In this document: piece by piece, positions 35,223 through 43,727 of the stretch | Position numbering within the stretch: the stretch's first letter is position 1 | Layout: the number at the start of each line of letters is the position of its first letter | NCBI GenBank assembly: GCA_963739235.1 | Contig: CAVTZY010000024.1 | Coordinates: 186,001-250,000, forward strand | Source: JAFNAG01 sp963739235 | Lineage (GTDB): Bacteria; Acidobacteriota; UBA6911 | Reading direction: 5' to 3' | Length of the DNA stretch: 64,000 nt | The notes under the pieces: generated by a model | What the model was told of the DNA's origin: nothing | What the model saw: the letters and a program-made list of their open reading frames with translations, nothing else | Database searches by the model: none | Position numbers and translations under genes: made by a program

Positions 35223-37127
35223 ATGATCCATTCCAGATTTCGTATTACCGTGTTGTGCTTCTTGCTGGTGCTCGCCGCGCAACTGTCCGGCCAGGGCTAC
35301 GACATTCAGGCCAACTACACCAAGCACGAATATCAGATCCCCATGCGCGACGGCACGAAATTGTTCACTGCCGTCTATACCCCCAAGGATGCTTCGCGCA
35401 GCTATCCGATCATGCTCCAGCGCACGCCTTACGGCGTCGCGCCCTATGGCGAGAACCGATTTCCAAGAGGGCTGGGACCTTCCGACCTGTTCGCCCGCGA
35501 GGGATTCATTTTTGCCTATCAGGATGTGCGCGGCCGCTACATGTCGGCAGGCGAGTGGGCCGAGGTACGGCCTTACAAACCGGTTAAGGCAGGTCCAGAC
35601 GACACCGATGAGAGCACCGACACCTGGGACAGCATCGATTGGCTGGTAAAGAATATTGCCAACAACAGTGGCAAGGTCGGGATGTGGGGCATTTCCTATC
35701 CCGGCTTCTATGTGGATGCCGCCATCGTGGATCCGCACCCGGCGCTCAAGGCCGCTTCGCCGCAATCACCGGTCACCGACTATTACATGGGCGACGACTC
35801 CTACCACAACGGCGCGTTCATGCTGGCGGCCAATTTCTCTTTTTATCTGAACTTCCCGGAGCGCAAAGGCGGGCCGTCGACGTCCAGCGGCGGCCAGCGA
35901 ATTAACCTTGGGACGCCGGACGGTTATGATTTGCTGCTACGCATGGGCCCTCTTGAAAACTCGAACACGCTCTATTACCACAACGAAAATCCCTACTGGA
36001 ACATGAACATCTACCAGACCGTCTACGACGACTTCTGGAAGGCGCGCTCCATCGCGCAGTACCTGAAGAAGGTTACGCCGGCGGTGCTTTCAGTCGGCGG
36101 ATGGTTCGACGCTGAGGATCTGGCCGGGCCCCTCAACGTGTTCCGCTCCATCGAAAAGAACTCGGCGTCGACCGATAACCACCTGGTGATGGGACCGTGG
36201 TCGCATGGAGGGTATGCGCGGGGCGACGGCGACCGCCTTGGAAACCTCTACTTCGTAGAGAAGACCGGGGCCTTCTACCGCGAGCACATCGAATTTCCTT
36301 TCTTCCTTTACAATCTAAAGGGCCAGGGCGATGGGGTGCTACCGAAGGCCTATGTGTTCGAAACGGGTGGCAATCGCTGGCGTAAGGAAGAAGCCTGGCC
36401 GCCGAAGAGCGCGGCTCCCGTGACCTTTTATCTCGCCGGCGACAATATGCTCTCCAGAGAGCCGGCCGCGGGCGGCGCGGCGACGTTTGATGAGTATCTC
36501 AGCGACCCCAACCGCCCGGTTCCCTATCTCGGCTACATTGCCATGGGCATGACGTCGGACTATATGACCGAGGATCAGCGCTTCGCCGCGGAGCGCCCGG
36601 ACGTGCTGGTCTATCAGACCGAACCACTTGCCGACAACCTCACAGTGGCCGGCCCGGTTTCTGCGCGGCTGAGCGTATCGACCACCGGCACGGATTCGGA
36701 CTTCGTGGTCAAGCTGATCGATGTTTATCCGGGCAATTTCGCCAACCCGCCGGCCCCGACCCCAGCTGGAGCAGCACCTGCCGGGCCACAACAACGTCCA
36801 GCGCCGAACGCCGTCAGGATGGGCGGGTACGAGCAGCTGGTGCGCGGGGAGCCATTCCGCGGCAAATTCCGGAATAGCTTTGCCAAGCCCGAACCGTTCG
36901 TACCGGGCAAGCCGGCAACGATTCAATACACCATGCCCGACATCTGCCACACCTTTTTAAAGGGCCATCGCATCATGGTCCAGGTACAGAGTTCGTGGTT
37001 CCCGTTGATCGATCGCAATCCGCAGAAGTTTGTGGATATTCCGAAAGCGAAGCCCTCGGATTTCCAGAAAGCAACCCAGCGCGTCTATCACTCGTCGTCG
37101 ATCACATTACTGGTGGAACAGAAATAG
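35223..37127 (+). CDS. exported CocE/NonD-family (S15-type) alpha/beta hydrolase
   Basis: 634 residues; ATG at 35223 with GGGGAG upstream. Signal peptide (FRITVLCFLLVLAAQLSG). The alpha/beta-hydrolase core has the nucleophile motif WGISYPGFY, a likely acid in GGWFDAEDLAG and the catalytic His in MGPWSHGG; the C-terminal jelly-roll (DNLTVAGPVSARLSVSTTGT, PDICHTFLKGHRIMVQV) is typical of CocE/X-Pro dipeptidyl peptidases. Families with this architecture cleave esters or peptide-like amides; the substrate is unknown. Confidence 0.9.
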   Translation: MIHSRFRITVLCFLLVLAAQLSGQGYDIQANYTKHEYQIPMRDGTKLFTAVYTPKDASRSYPIMLQRTPYGVAPYGENRFPRGLGPSDLFAREGFIFAYQDVRGRYMSAGEWAEVRPYKPVKAGPDDTDESTDTWDSIDWLVKNIANNSGKVGMWGISYPGFYVDAAIVDPHPALKAASPQSPVTDYYMGDDSYHNGAFMLAANFSFYLNFPERKGGPSTSSGGQRINLGTPDGYDLLLRMGPLENSNTLYYHNENPYWNMNIYQTVYDDFWKARSIAQYLKKVTPAVLSVGGWFDAEDLAGPLNVFRSIEKNSASTDNHLVMGPWSHGGYARGDGDRLGNLYFVEKTGAFYREHIEFPFFLYNLKGQGDGVLPKAYVFETGGNRWRKEEAWPPKSAAPVTFYLAGDNMLSREPAAGGAATFDEYLSDPNRPVPYLGYIAMGMTSDYMTEDQRFAAERPDVLVYQTEPLADNLTVAGPVSARLSVSTTGTDSDFVVKLIDVYPGNFANPPAPTPAGAAPAGPQQRPAPNAVRMGGYEQLVRGEPFRGKFRNSFAKPEPFVPGKPATIQYTMPDICHTFLKGHRIMVQVQSSWFPLIDRNPQKFVDIPKAKPSDFQKATQRVYHSSSITLLVEQK

Positions 37128-37391
37128 GGTGCGGAAGGGGAACGGGGCGGCGGGCAGTCGGAGGCGGGGAAACGGGGTCGGACCAGGAATAATTCCGGGG
37201 CTGGCATCCGCGTTTCTTCTGTGAATTTCCGGAATCGGGAGATCGAGATACTCATGGCCGTGGGAGCAGGGAGGCGGGATGCTCTGCACATCGTTGTTTG
37301 GCGGGGCTCCGCCTCACTGCGGTGGGCATGGCGGTTGGCCGGGCTGCTGCGCCGGCCACACCTCCGCTGCTTGCAGGATGCATGATCGGGC

Positions 37392-37493
37392 CAGATCCCT
37401 GCTTTGCTGATCCTGGTGGGACTGGCGGCCACTTTTGTTCCCGCTCTGCGGGCGACACGCATAGATCTGATGCGTGCCCTGCACTGTGAGTAG
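37392..37493 (+). pseudogene. C-terminal remnant of an FtsX/MacB-type ABC permease
   Basis: The frame to the TAG at 37491 reads PALLILVGLAATFVPALRAT followed by RIDLMRAL, the last membrane helix and the conserved tail 'P-x-x-R-A-T-R-x-D-P/L-M-x-A-L' of FtsX-like permeases that are abundant in Acidobacteriota. A stop codon lies upstream in frame, and the rest of the gene is missing. The MITE at 37615 lies just downstream. Confidence 0.6.
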
Positions 37494-37614
37494 TAACCCC
37501 TCGGCTCAAGAGGTCCAATCGCTTGGGTGCGCGCCAGATCTATGAGGGACGGCTTCAAAGCCTGGCGGCAATACAATGCCGCGTCAAGTACGCAGAGCTC
37601 TTTCGGGCTGCTAG

Positions 37615-37889
37615 GAGCCCGTCCGAGAATTAGGAGGGGCCGCGTTCCGAGCGCCGCGGGGGCAGATGCAAGGCGGCGCGACGCAGGCGATGTCGCTGCA
37701 CATCGTCGAGGAGCGCCAACGCCGCAGATGCCCCCGCGCCGCCGGAACCCGAAGGGCGCATGGGGATTGCGGGGCGATCTCCGCGTTGCTCGTCGTCAAC
37801 GATGTGCAGAGACATCGCCTCCTCCTCGCGCCTTGAGCTCGCCCCGCAATCCCCATGCGCGCGACCCCTCCTAATTCTCGGACGGGCTC
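37615..37889. mobile_element. 275-bp MITE with CTAG target duplication
   Basis: Inverted ends: GAGCCCGTCCGAGAATTAGG at the left and its complement at the right, about 25 bp, flanked by CTAG at 37611-37614 and 37890-37893. The first part of the terminal repeat (GAGCCCGTCCGA) is shared with the IS1182-type element at 51510-56460, which could supply the transposase. It is non-coding; the interior is GC-rich and partly self-complementary. The right CTAG contains the stop codon of the downstream membrane-protein gene. Confidence 0.8.
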
Positions 37890-38312
37890 CTAGGTTTCCT
37901 TATAAAGCCAGGCGCCCGCGAGCGCCGCGATGGGGGCTTCGAACAATCCCCAAATCATGCCGATCACAAAAAGCCTGGCAGGGAAGACATTCATGACCAT
38001 CCCGGAAAGCGATGGCCACGCATAGGTGAGAATCCATACGATCAGTCCCGCGCAGACGGCGGTCTTGGGCCCCGGAGTAAAGCGGGGCCGGATGGCTGCG
38101 TATACCCAGGTCAGAAAAACTCCCAGAAACATGCAAAGCACGACTAAGAGCGAGATCGCACTTCCGCCCATCGCCGGCTGATTGAGCGCTTTCATCGCTT
38201 CTTCCCAGTCTGTCTTTAATATCTGTTCGTTGAGGATGAACTCACCGATATTGATAATCACCCCCGCGACCAGACCTCCGAGCACCACACGTCCGTAGTT
38301 GATCTTTCCCAT
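37890..38312 (-). CDS. small integral membrane protein of unknown function
   Basis: 140 residues with four hydrophobic segments (VVLGGLVAGVIINIGEFIL, AISLLVVLCMFLGVFLTWVY, TAVCAGLIVWILTYAW, LFVIGMIWGLFEAPIAALAG). The ATG at 38312 has GAGGAGAAG upstream. The stop codon TAG lies inside the right CTAG target duplication of the MITE, so the insertion left the protein intact. I do not recognise a function. Confidence 0.75.
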   Translation of the reverse strand: MGKINYGRVVLGGLVAGVIINIGEFILNEQILKTDWEEAMKALNQPAMGGSAISLLVVLCMFLGVFLTWVYAAIRPRFTPGPKTAVCAGLIVWILTYAWPSLSGMVMNVFPARLFVIGMIWGLFEAPIAALAGAWLYKET

Positions 38313-38498
38313 AGGCTTCTCCTCGCGGCGAATGCGGAAAAGCCGCCGCCAGCTAATTGTGGAAAAAGGCTCGCTACCGGATGGAATCCGGATAATGGCA
38401 TTCTAGCATGACGCGCGCTGGGGGATCATGCTCGATCGGCAGCTTCTCCGGCAACCGTGTTCCCGCATGACCATCATAATCCGGGGAGTGCGCACCGC

Positions 38499-39833
38499 TC
38501 AGCGTCCTGTGTAACTCACTCGCCATATCGAGTTCGATGCGTCATCGGTTACGAACAGGGAACCATCTTTCCCGAAAGCCACGCCGACAGGCCGTCCCCA
38601 GACTTGCCCGGCCGGAGTTGCGAAACCGGTAAGGAAGTCCTCATATTCCCCGGTTGCCTTCCCGTTCTTGAGGGGCACACGAATCACCTCATACCCGGTC
38701 CGCGGGGCCCTATTCCACGAACCGTGTTCGGCGGCGAATATGTCCCCTTGATATTCCCTCGGGAATTGACTTGACCGGCAGAATGTCATCTCGAGCGAAG
38801 CATTGTGCGGTTGCACAAGAACGTCGGGAACGATGACTTTGTCTCTCAGCTCCGGATGTTTGTCTTTGTGGCGGGGATCCAGGTTTCCCCCGATGTAGTA
38901 CCAGGGCCAGCCATAGAATCCTCCATCCTGAATGCGGGTTATGTAATCCGGAGGGAGGTTGTCGCCAAGCCCGTCGCGTTCGTTCACAGAGGCCCAGAGT
39001 TCACCCGTCTCTGGATGGACATCGATGCCCACGGCGTTCCGAATGCCCCATGCGTAGACCCGAAGTTCCGAGCCATCAGGCTTGGCCACCAATATGTTTG
39101 CCCGGTGGCGCTCCCGGGGATTATTGTCGGTATCGTCGACATTGGAACGCGATCCGACCGAAACAAACATCTGCTTCCCATCCAATGAGAATGCGATATC
39201 ACGTGTCCAGTGCCCGCCGCCCTGCAACCGGCCGCCTCCCGGAATGTCCGGCACAATCACCTGTTCCGGCTCTCGTGCCTTGAAGTCTCCGTTTTCGTAT
39301 CGGAAACGAACTACGGAGTCGGTGTTGGCCACGTAGACATACTCCGGGTTGGAACCGGGGGGATAAAAGGCAATCCCAAATGGCTGCCTGAAGCCGGCGG
39401 CGTAGATTTCCATCCGCTGAGGCTTGCCATCCGGGCCAACGCCGCGAAGCAACCTGATGCATCCGGGCGCGCTCTCTACCACAAACAGGTCGCCGTTGGG
39501 CGCCGCGCGGATCAAGCGGAGGTTATGCAGCCCCGCAGCATACAAGTCGATCTTGAATCCAGGGGGTGCTTGAGGCCATGCATCCGCCGGCCTGGGTACC
39601 AGCCTCGGTCCGTTATTGGCAGATGGGGTGGTGTAGGGTGGGGGCAGATCGTCCTTGGTAATTTTATGAATCTTTCCGGGAATCTCGCCGCGGTAGTCGG
39701 TAAAAACATCCGGACGATTCAGCGTTGCGTGGTACCGGCCGGGTATCGCCGCAGGAGGGCGCAGATAGAGGCTGATTGCAACCAGTAGTACAACAAAAAC
39801 TACTGCGAGCGCCGCTCGATAACTGGGGCGCAT
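38499..39833 (-). CDS. exported sorbosone/glucose dehydrogenase-like beta-propeller protein
   Basis: 444 residues; ATG at 39833 with GGGAGGCG upstream. N-terminal membrane anchor (ALAVVFVVLLVAISLYL). The propeller has the GSDH-family phrases GFRQPFGIAFYPP, WTRDIAFSLDGKQMFVSVGS, VYAWGIRNAVGIDVHPETGE, LWASVNERDGLGDNLPPDYI and WGRPVGVAFGKDGSLFVTDD. Members use PQQ in some cases; the residues that bind PQQ cannot be verified here, so enzyme activity is inferred. Confidence 0.85.
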   Translation of the reverse strand: MRPSYRAALAVVFVVLLVAISLYLRPPAAIPGRYHATLNRPDVFTDYRGEIPGKIHKITKDDLPPPYTTPSANNGPRLVPRPADAWPQAPPGFKIDLYAAGLHNLRLIRAAPNGDLFVVESAPGCIRLLRGVGPDGKPQRMEIYAAGFRQPFGIAFYPPGSNPEYVYVANTDSVVRFRYENGDFKAREPEQVIVPDIPGGGRLQGGGHWTRDIAFSLDGKQMFVSVGSRSNVDDTDNNPRERHRANILVAKPDGSELRVYAWGIRNAVGIDVHPETGELWASVNERDGLGDNLPPDYITRIQDGGFYGWPWYYIGGNLDPRHKDKHPELRDKVIVPDVLVQPHNASLEMTFCRSSQFPREYQGDIFAAEHGSWNRAPRTGYEVIRVPLKNGKATGEYEDFLTGFATPAGQVWGRPVGVAFGKDGSLFVTDDASNSIWRVSYTGR

Positions 39834-40193
39834 ATTTCGCCTCCCTCAATAAAGGCCCTGATTTGGAAGTCCTGCTGCCGATATTTGGGGTGACAGGTGG
39901 CGACGGGAGTCCCTCCAACTCGCGCCTCAGGCTGTCTACCACGGAGCAGCCGATGACGCTGGGATCCCCTGCAAGAAACTCTACCTCCGTGGCATGAGTA
40001 TTTCAAATGCCTGCGCGCCATTTCGCCGGCACTTCCGCTTCCTGGAGCGGCGTGCAGGGGCCAGGCACTCAAAACACTACGCGTGCGCCGATCTCAAGAC
40101 CCGGCGCGCTGCGAGGTAGCGCCTGACTTCACTCTCTCGAGCGGGCATGCCAATTCTCCAGAATCCCCTGCGGTGCAGTCCCGTCGTCCCGCT
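39834..40193. other. intergenic spacer, nothing recognised
   Basis: About 360 bases between the sorbosone-dehydrogenase-like gene and the 3' end of aspS; no supported ORF or repeat. Confidence 0.4.
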
Positions 40194-41967
40194 TCACAAC
40201 CCGAGATATCCGCGCCGCGCGACCTGCGTCGGCGCCCCGGTGAGTGGACACGTACCCGTCTGGGTCTTTGGAAACGCGATCACGTCGCGGATCGACTCGC
40301 TGCCGGTGAGGATAGAGGTAAAACGATCCAGGCCCAGGGCAAGGCCGCCATGCGGCGGAGCGCCTTGGGCAAGCGCCTGAAGGAGAAACCCGAAGCGCGC
40401 CTCGATTTCTTCTTCGCCGAGTCCCAGGATCTTGAGCATCCTGCGCTGCAGATCCGCCCTGTGGATGCGGATGGAACCGCCGCCCACCTCCTCACCGTTG
40501 AGCACAAGATCATAAGAGGCAGCCAGGGCGGATTCCAGTACGCTCCGCTCGTCGCTTTGAAGCACCGAAAGATCCACGGGCGATGTGAAGGGGTGATGGA
40601 CCGCCACGTAGCGGCCGCGGCTCGGATCGTATTCCAGCAAGGGAAACCGGACCACCCAGGTGAAGCATAGACGTGCCTGCTCGCCGGTCACGCCCAGAAG
40701 ATCACCAGCCAGCAGCCGGATGCGGCCCATGTTCAGGCGCAGGGTCTTAGGATCTTTGCCGGCCTGGAACAAAATCAAATCGTTCTCGCCATTCCCCATG
40801 GCCTCGGCAATGGCCTTCCGTTCCTTCTCTGAAAAAAACTTGGCAAGGCTCGAGGAAAAGACGCCGCCCTCGATGCGACCCCAGGCCGGCGCCTCCGCAC
40901 CCGCTGCTTCCGCCTCTTCCCGGATCGTCTCGATGCCCTTCCGCGACACCTGAAATGAACTGGGAATGGCAAGACCCAACACCTGCCCGCCGGAATCGAG
41001 GGTCTTGCGGAATAAATGGAATTCCGTGGCGGCGAAGATGTCCGTCAGGTTCACAATGGACAATCCGAAGCGAAGGTCGGGCGCATCGGTGCCGTATCGG
41101 TCCATGGCCTCCTGATAGGTGATCACGGGGAAGGATTCCGGATCGAGAGGCCGCCCTGCATCCTCTATCGCCTTCCGGACCATCCCTTCCACCAGACGCA
41201 TGACGTCCCGATTCGGTCACGAAGCTTGCCTCGATGTCGAGTTGGGTGAACTCGGGCTGGCGGTTGGCCCTGAGATCCTCGTCGCGAAAACACCGGGCCA
41301 GCTGATAGTACCTCTCGATTCCCCCGGCCATCAGTACCTGCTTGAAGAGCTGCGGCGACTGTGGAAGCGCGAAGTACGTGCCCGGTTGGAGCCGGGAAGG
41401 CACCAGGAAATCCCGCGCTCCTTCGGGCGTGCTTTTGGCGAGGCACGGCGTTTCCACCTCGATGAAGCCCTCGGAATTGAGAAAAGACCTGAAGGAGGTG
41501 GCGAGCCGATGCCGGAGACGCAGATTCGCCTGCATCGTGTCGGAGCGAAGGTCCACGGTTCGATGCTTAAGCCGGCGCTCCTCGGACACCTTCTCCCGTT
41601 CCTGCGGCCGAAAAGGCAAATTGGATGCGACGGCGAGCACTTCCAATCCATCTGCCTCAAGTTCGATGTCTTTGGAGTCCAGGCTGGTGTGTTCGGTTCC
41701 AGGCGGACGGAGGCGCAAGACGCCGGAGAGCACCACGACCCATTCCGGGCGGATGCGGCCAGCCTCCTCTGCCGCTTCAGGTGACAGGTGTCCCGGGTCG
41801 AGAATCACCTGCAGCTTGCCTGTGGCGTCTCTCAGATGAAAGAACAGCACTCCTCCATGATCTCGGATGGTTTCTATCCAGCCGCAGAAGCGCATCGAAG
41901 TTCCGGCAAGCTCACGCGTGGCCTCGGCCACAAAATGACTGCGATACTGAGTGTGCGAAAGAATCAA
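40194..41967 (-). CDS. aspS: aspartyl-tRNA synthetase, one frameshift in the sequence
   Basis: Full-length bacterial AspRS read in two frames. It starts at a TTG (41967) directed by a very strong Shine-Dalgarno GGAGGAGG. N-terminal OB-fold (RFCGWIETIRDHGGVLFFHL), class II catalytic core with TPEGARDFLVPSR, CFRDEDLRANRQPEFTQLDI, the bacterial insertion domain, and motif 3 GGLALGLDRFTSIL near the C-terminus. The frame changes near 41208, where TCGGGAC seems to have one G too many; removing it joins ASFVTES to DVMRLVEGMVRKA. As the only aspS visible and an essential gene, it is probably intact in the cell. The His in RDHGG is the residue found in non-discriminating AspRS, which also charges tRNA-Asn. 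Confidence 0.9.
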
Positions 41968-42325
41968 GGTTTCCTCCTCCGTGAGCGTCGACGCATATGT
42001 GAAATAAGCTGCAAAATCGATCCGATGTCACCTCTGTTCCGAAGGCAGGCAGCTTTTGATTTGGGGTATTATGCTGACTTCGGGCCGTATGCCGCAACCG
42101 CCCAGAGCCCAGGACTGATCACAAACGGGATTTTACGCCGAAACGATGTTGCAGGATATGGAGTTTTCACACACGTCTACCAGCACGGCGGATTGATCAG
42201 CTCCCGAAGAATTTGACTCCTCTATCTCGCGATCCGGCAGGGCACGGGCAGTCGGCAGCGCTCTGCAAGGGAGGCCGGCCAAGCGCACCTCTCCGATCCC
42301 GTCGGGAATAATGAGACCCGCCTTC
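41968..42325. other. intergenic spacer, nothing else recognised
   Basis: About 350 bases upstream of aspS, expected to hold its promoter. No repeat or RNA was recognised. Confidence 0.4.
41973..41980 (-). promoter_or_regulatory. Shine-Dalgarno site that supports the TTG start of aspS
   Basis: GGAGGAGG on the minus strand, five bases before the TTG at 41967. No ATG with comparable signal exists nearby. Confidence 0.7.
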
Positions 42326-43255
42326 TCAGTGTGGCTTCGCGGCCTGCAAACGCCGATTGGCCTCCGCATAGAGATCCGCGGGCAATAGCCCCTTGCAGGC
42401 GGCCTTGACGTTGTCGGCCAGGTGATGCGGATTCGTAGTCCCCACGATCGTGGTCGACTGACCCGGATGGGAAAGCGTGAATCGCAGCATGAACTCCATG
42501 ACGGACATGCCGTCGAGAAGCTCTTCGAGATTCGCTGCTTGCCACAGATCTGAACCGCGCCTGAGGATACTTCCAACGAGCCGACGCAGGCGCTCGAGAA
42601 CACCGACCTGGACGTGCGGTATGCCTCGCCACACGCTGCCGCGAATGATGATGCCGGCACCCGCTTCGGCTGCGCGCGTGATCACAGTGTCATGTTCCGG
42701 CTCGATGGCGGAGTAGGGGATCTGAAAGGCATCGAAGCAGCCCATCGCAATGTGGTCCGTCAGATGCGGCAACGTGCCCGACATGCCAATGAAGCGGATT
42801 TTGCCGTCCTGCCGCAGCGCCTCGAGCTCGGCGATGGAGTCGTTCTTCTCGAGTTCTTCCCGCGACGGGCTGAGATGGATCTGCACGAGGTCCAAGTGGT
42901 CGGTGCGTAGCCGCTTCAGGCTCTGCTCCACACCGTTACGAATATTCGGCCGCGCGTAGTTGTGCAGCCGGCGGTCCATCGACGACGACCCGATCGGGCA
43001 ACCGCACTTGCTCGCTAAAAAGAACGCATCGCGGCGCGACTTCAACGCTTCGCCAATGATCTCTTCCGAGTCGCCGTAGTCCGGGGAGGTGTCGATGAAG
43101 TTGATGCCGCTATCCAATACTGTGTGTAACAGTTTCTGCGCCGCCTTGCGGTCGAACGCGGGTTCGCGCGGCTCGCGCAACTCCATCGCACCGTATCCGA
43201 GACGGGTGACGGCGAAACCGGTGCGCCCGAGCTGAGTCCTAGGTAGATCAGTCAT
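42326..43255 (-). CDS. aldo/keto reductase
   Basis: About 309 residues from the ATG at 43255 (MTDLPRTQLGRTGFAVTRLG), the standard AKR N-terminus; a longer frame to 43351 lacks family similarity. The catalytic tetrad is visible: Asp in NFIDTSPDYGDSEE, Tyr in the same motif, Lys in FLASKCGCPIG and His in LVQIHLSPS. The late segment FTLSHPGQSTTIVGTTNPHH is typical. Uses NADP(H); the substrate cannot be predicted. Several Cys and Ser residues around CGCPIGSSS are unusual but not disabling. Confidence 0.9.
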   Translation of the reverse strand: MTDLPRTQLGRTGFAVTRLGYGAMELREPREPAFDRKAAQKLLHTVLDSGINFIDTSPDYGDSEEIIGEALKSRRDAFFLASKCGCPIGSSSMDRRLHNYARPNIRNGVEQSLKRLRTDHLDLVQIHLSPSREELEKNDSIAELEALRQDGKIRFIGMSGTLPHLTDHIAMGCFDAFQIPYSAIEPEHDTVITRAAEAGAGIIIRGSVWRGIPHVQVGVLERLRRLVGSILRRGSDLWQAANLEELLDGMSVMEFMLRFTLSHPGQSTTIVGTTNPHHLADNVKAACKGLLPADLYAEANRRLQAAKPH

Positions 43256-43355
43256 GGCGAGATCATAGTGAAAACGATGATGGCGGAGAATATCATTCGT
43301 GTGTCTCGTGGTTGGCATCGTGCTCGATATGATCCCAGGGGATTGCATCACGCAT

Positions 43356-43601
43356 TCAAGGGCCCACGATCATCAGGGTCACGTTTCCCATGTCGTCAAC
43401 ATGAAATACGACGCGCAGCCGCGCATCGAAGGCCGAGACCTTCTCCTTGATCTGCTTGGCCATCTCTGGTGTGAGGTTGTCTCCGATGCGGATTCCGAGG
43501 AGGGGCATCAAGGCATCCATGGTTGCTTGCGGGACTCGTTCGTTCCCAATCGCTGTCAATTTGCCGCTGATCGCTCTCTGTGGTTCAATCCTTGACAGCA
43601 C
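43356..43601 (-). CDS. short POTRA-like protein, probably a gene fragment
   Basis: 81 residues from a GTG at 43601; the open frame extends only a few codons further upstream. The sequence ISGKLTAIGNERVPQATMDA, then GIRIGDNLTPEMAKQI and VVFHVDDMGNVTLMIVG, has the beta-alpha-alpha-beta-beta pattern of a POTRA module. POTRA units normally precede a membrane barrel or peptidase domain that is missing here. It lies between the Oar-like receptor and the aldo/keto reductase. It could be a remnant or a genuine stand-alone module. Confidence 0.45.
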   Translation of the reverse strand: MLSRIEPQRAISGKLTAIGNERVPQATMDALMPLLGIRIGDNLTPEMAKQIKEKVSAFDARLRVVFHVDDMGNVTLMIVGP

Positions 43602-43678
43602 AACATGGAGATCACTCCCTTAAGACTCTCTGAAAATCTCGGCTACCCGTTTCTTCAAAAGCCCTTTCCTCTTTCAGG

Positions 43679-43703
43679 GCGGATGGACCGAAGTACATCC
43701 GCC
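43679..43703 (-). terminator. hairpin downstream of the second Oar-like receptor
   Basis: GGCGGATG and CATCCGCC form an 8-bp stem with a loop of about 9-10 bases, 25 bp after the receptor stop. No T-run is seen, so it may be a processing or stabilising hairpin. Confidence 0.35.
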
Positions 43704-43727
43704 CCGTGGGAGACCTCCAGCTTTCGC

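Noticed and set aside
37615..37889. Coding sequence within the GC-rich open frames of the 37.6-37.9 kb region
   Set aside because: The region is a MITE with inverted ends and CTAG duplications; frames are open on both strands because of GC-rich symmetry.
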